A DNA stretch of 5,870 nt from an uncultured Verrucomicrobiales bacterium (lineage in GTDB: Bacteria; Verrucomicrobiota; Verrucomicrobiia; Verrucomicrobiales; Akkermansiaceae): assembly GCA_937969125.1 (NCBI GenBank), contig CALBVA010000173.1, forward strand, positions 1 to 5,870. Reading direction: 5' to 3'. This document shows positions 4,837-5,870 of this stretch, piece after piece. The notes under the pieces are model-generated. The model worked only from the letters and a program-made list of their open reading frames with translations, did not search any database and was not told the DNA's origin. Every line of letters starts with the position of its first letter. Within the stretch, counting starts at the first letter, position 1. The position numbers and the translations under genes were made by a program.

Positions 4837-5870
4837 ATGATGAAAAAGGCCCTGTTTTCTCTACTTCTCTCTCTCACTACTCCGGTGTCATTCGCGGACA
4901 CCGTCACTCATAAGATCGCGGCGGGAGACCGCTTCATGATCAGCCCGGAACTATGGAGTAATCCCATGGAAGACTGGCGCGCCGGCAAAGGCTGGATGTT
5001 TAATACCCACTCCGGCGGCGACCGGAATGTGGTGTCATTGACCTCCTTCATCGATCCGGTCAAGGGAGCCTTTGAAGTCTCGACGGCCCTGCAAATCCGC
5101 TCAGAGACGATCAAGGGCAATGGCTTCATCGGCCTGCAACTCGGCTTACAGGGCAACATGGGCGACTTCCGCGAGAGCGCGATTTATGGCGTCGGGATGT
5201 GTGTGGGAATCACTACGAAGGGTCAGCTTTTCATCGGTAATCAGACCGCTGACACACCCAAGGTGAAGCTTCACCGCGAGCCCTTCCAGATCAAAGTGAC
5301 GGGCACACCAGCTGGAGATCTGGTGACATTGAAGGTGCAGCTGCTCGATCAACAAGGAGCGACGACCCACACTCTGGAGCACGAAGTCCACGCCTCTTGG
5401 GTCAAGGGCATGGTCGCCGTCACGGCATCTTCCAGGCCCACCCGTCAATTGGATCTCACCAAGGACCGTCCGCAGACCGCCTTTGGTGGAAGCTCCTTCG
5501 GCCGCACAAAGCAGGACACCGAACAATCGCGGCCTCTGAACCAAAGACGTGGCGGCGACGTGCGCGTAGCTTTCAAGGACTGGACAATGACCGGCCCCGG
5601 CGTGTCTTCCCACCCCGAGCGCAACTTCGGCCCCATCTGGTGGGCGACCTACACCATCGATCAATCGAAAACGCTGCGGCTGCTGGCACAGCTCGCGCCG
5701 GTGCAGCAGCTGTCAATCCGCGGACGTCGCCCTGCCGTTTACCTACACCTTGGTGGCAAGGATTTCATTGGCGTGGTTGAGGGAAGATCATCGACCGCAC
5801 TGTTTGAAATTCCTCTGACTAATGTATCCAAAGATCAGCCCTACACCCTCAAATATCTGGACTACGAAAT
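4837..5870 (+). CDS. Exported protein, N-terminal part (3' end outside window); possible PhoD-like metallophosphatase
   Basis: A frame starting with two consecutive ATGs (4837 and 4840) stays open to the window end, giving 344 residues. A signal peptide is clear: MMKK, a hydrophobic core ALFSLLLSL, and a likely cut after SFA (residue 20). Residues of about 30-256 are strand-rich and end in VRVAFKDWTMTGPGV, resembling the closing strand of LamG/concanavalin-like sandwich domains. A second region begins near 262 with ERNFGPIWWATY and continues through LRLLAQLAPV and ALFEIPLTNVSKDQPYTLKY. From memory this resembles the region preceding the metallophosphoesterase domain in large PhoD-like alkaline phosphatases of Verrucomicrobiota and Planctomycetota. 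The catalytic part is not in the window, so the assignment is tentative; another large surface or polysaccharide-binding protein is possible. Translation must be real given the stop-free length and signal peptide. No ribosome binding site is seen. It is divergent from the mpl operon. Confidence 0.72.
   Translation, partial: MMKKALFSLLLSLTTPVSFADTVTHKIAAGDRFMISPELWSNPMEDWRAGKGWMFNTHSGGDRNVVSLTSFIDPVKGAFEVSTALQIRSETIKGNGFIGLQLGLQGNMGDFRESAIYGVGMCVGITTKGQLFIGNQTADTPKVKLHREPFQIKVTGTPAGDLVTLKVQLLDQQGATTHTLEHEVHASWVKGMVAVTASSRPTRQLDLTKDRPQTAFGGSSFGRTKQDTEQSRPLNQRRGGDVRVAFKDWTMTGPGVSSHPERNFGPIWWATYTIDQSKTLRLLAQLAPVQQLSIRGRRPAVYLHLGGKDFIGVVEGRSSTALFEIPLTNVSKDQPYTLKYLDYE

Noticed and set aside
5146..5664. 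172-residue minus-strand frame over the exported-protein gene
   Set aside because: It lies opposite a long stop-free frame with a clear signal peptide; no motif or ribosome binding site supports it.
1..5870. CRISPR array, tRNA, rRNA, insertion sequence or prophage attachment site
   Set aside because: I found no regularly spaced direct repeats, no cloverleaf-like segment, no transposase or integrase frame and no flanking terminal repeats.

Overview
The window is a 5.87 kb piece of bacterial chromosome with moderate GC and genes packed on both strands. It suggests a Gram-negative, meso-diaminopimelate-containing heterotroph. The mix of a sulfatase tail, several exported proteins, a Mpl-type murein recycling ligase and a conserved four-helix membrane protein is what I would expect of a Verrucomicrobiota (Verrucomicrobiales-like) genome. 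That placement is an inference from gene content; no rRNA or other marker is present.

Layout, left to right. Bases 1-186 (+) are the last 61 codons of a probable sulfatase. Bases 187-466 hold no convincing gene, but contain several short inverted repeats and, just before the next gene, a good sigma70-like promoter. Bases 467-1942 (+) encode a complete secreted caspase-like (peptidase C14) protein with an intact His/Cys dyad and a C-terminal half made of two tandem copies of an unrecognised beta-rich domain of about 95 residues. Its stop codon directly abuts the stop codon of the facing gene. On the minus strand, read right to left, three genes form a probable operon: a HAD-superfamily phosphatase (4752-3871), mpl (3855-2476; the UDP-MurNAc:tripeptide ligase of peptidoglycan recycling) and a small integral membrane protein of unknown function (2464-1943). 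The gaps between them are 15 and 11 bases. A divergent intergenic region of 84 bases (4753-4836) separates this operon from an exported protein that starts at 4837 (+) and runs off the window end. It may be the N-terminal part of a PhoD-like metallophosphatase.

How the genes may work together: Mpl recycles L-Ala-gamma-D-Glu-meso-DAP released from the murein sacculus by ligating it to UDP-MurNAc. A HAD phosphatase directly upstream and a membrane protein directly downstream make it reasonable to ask whether all three serve cell-wall recycling, but only Mpl has a recognisable role there. The two complete or nearly complete plus-strand proteins both carry signal peptides, so the window combines envelope turnover with exported enzymes. 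The least ordinary element is the exported caspase homologue with its duplicated C-terminal domain. I see no mobile element, CRISPR array, tRNA or rRNA.
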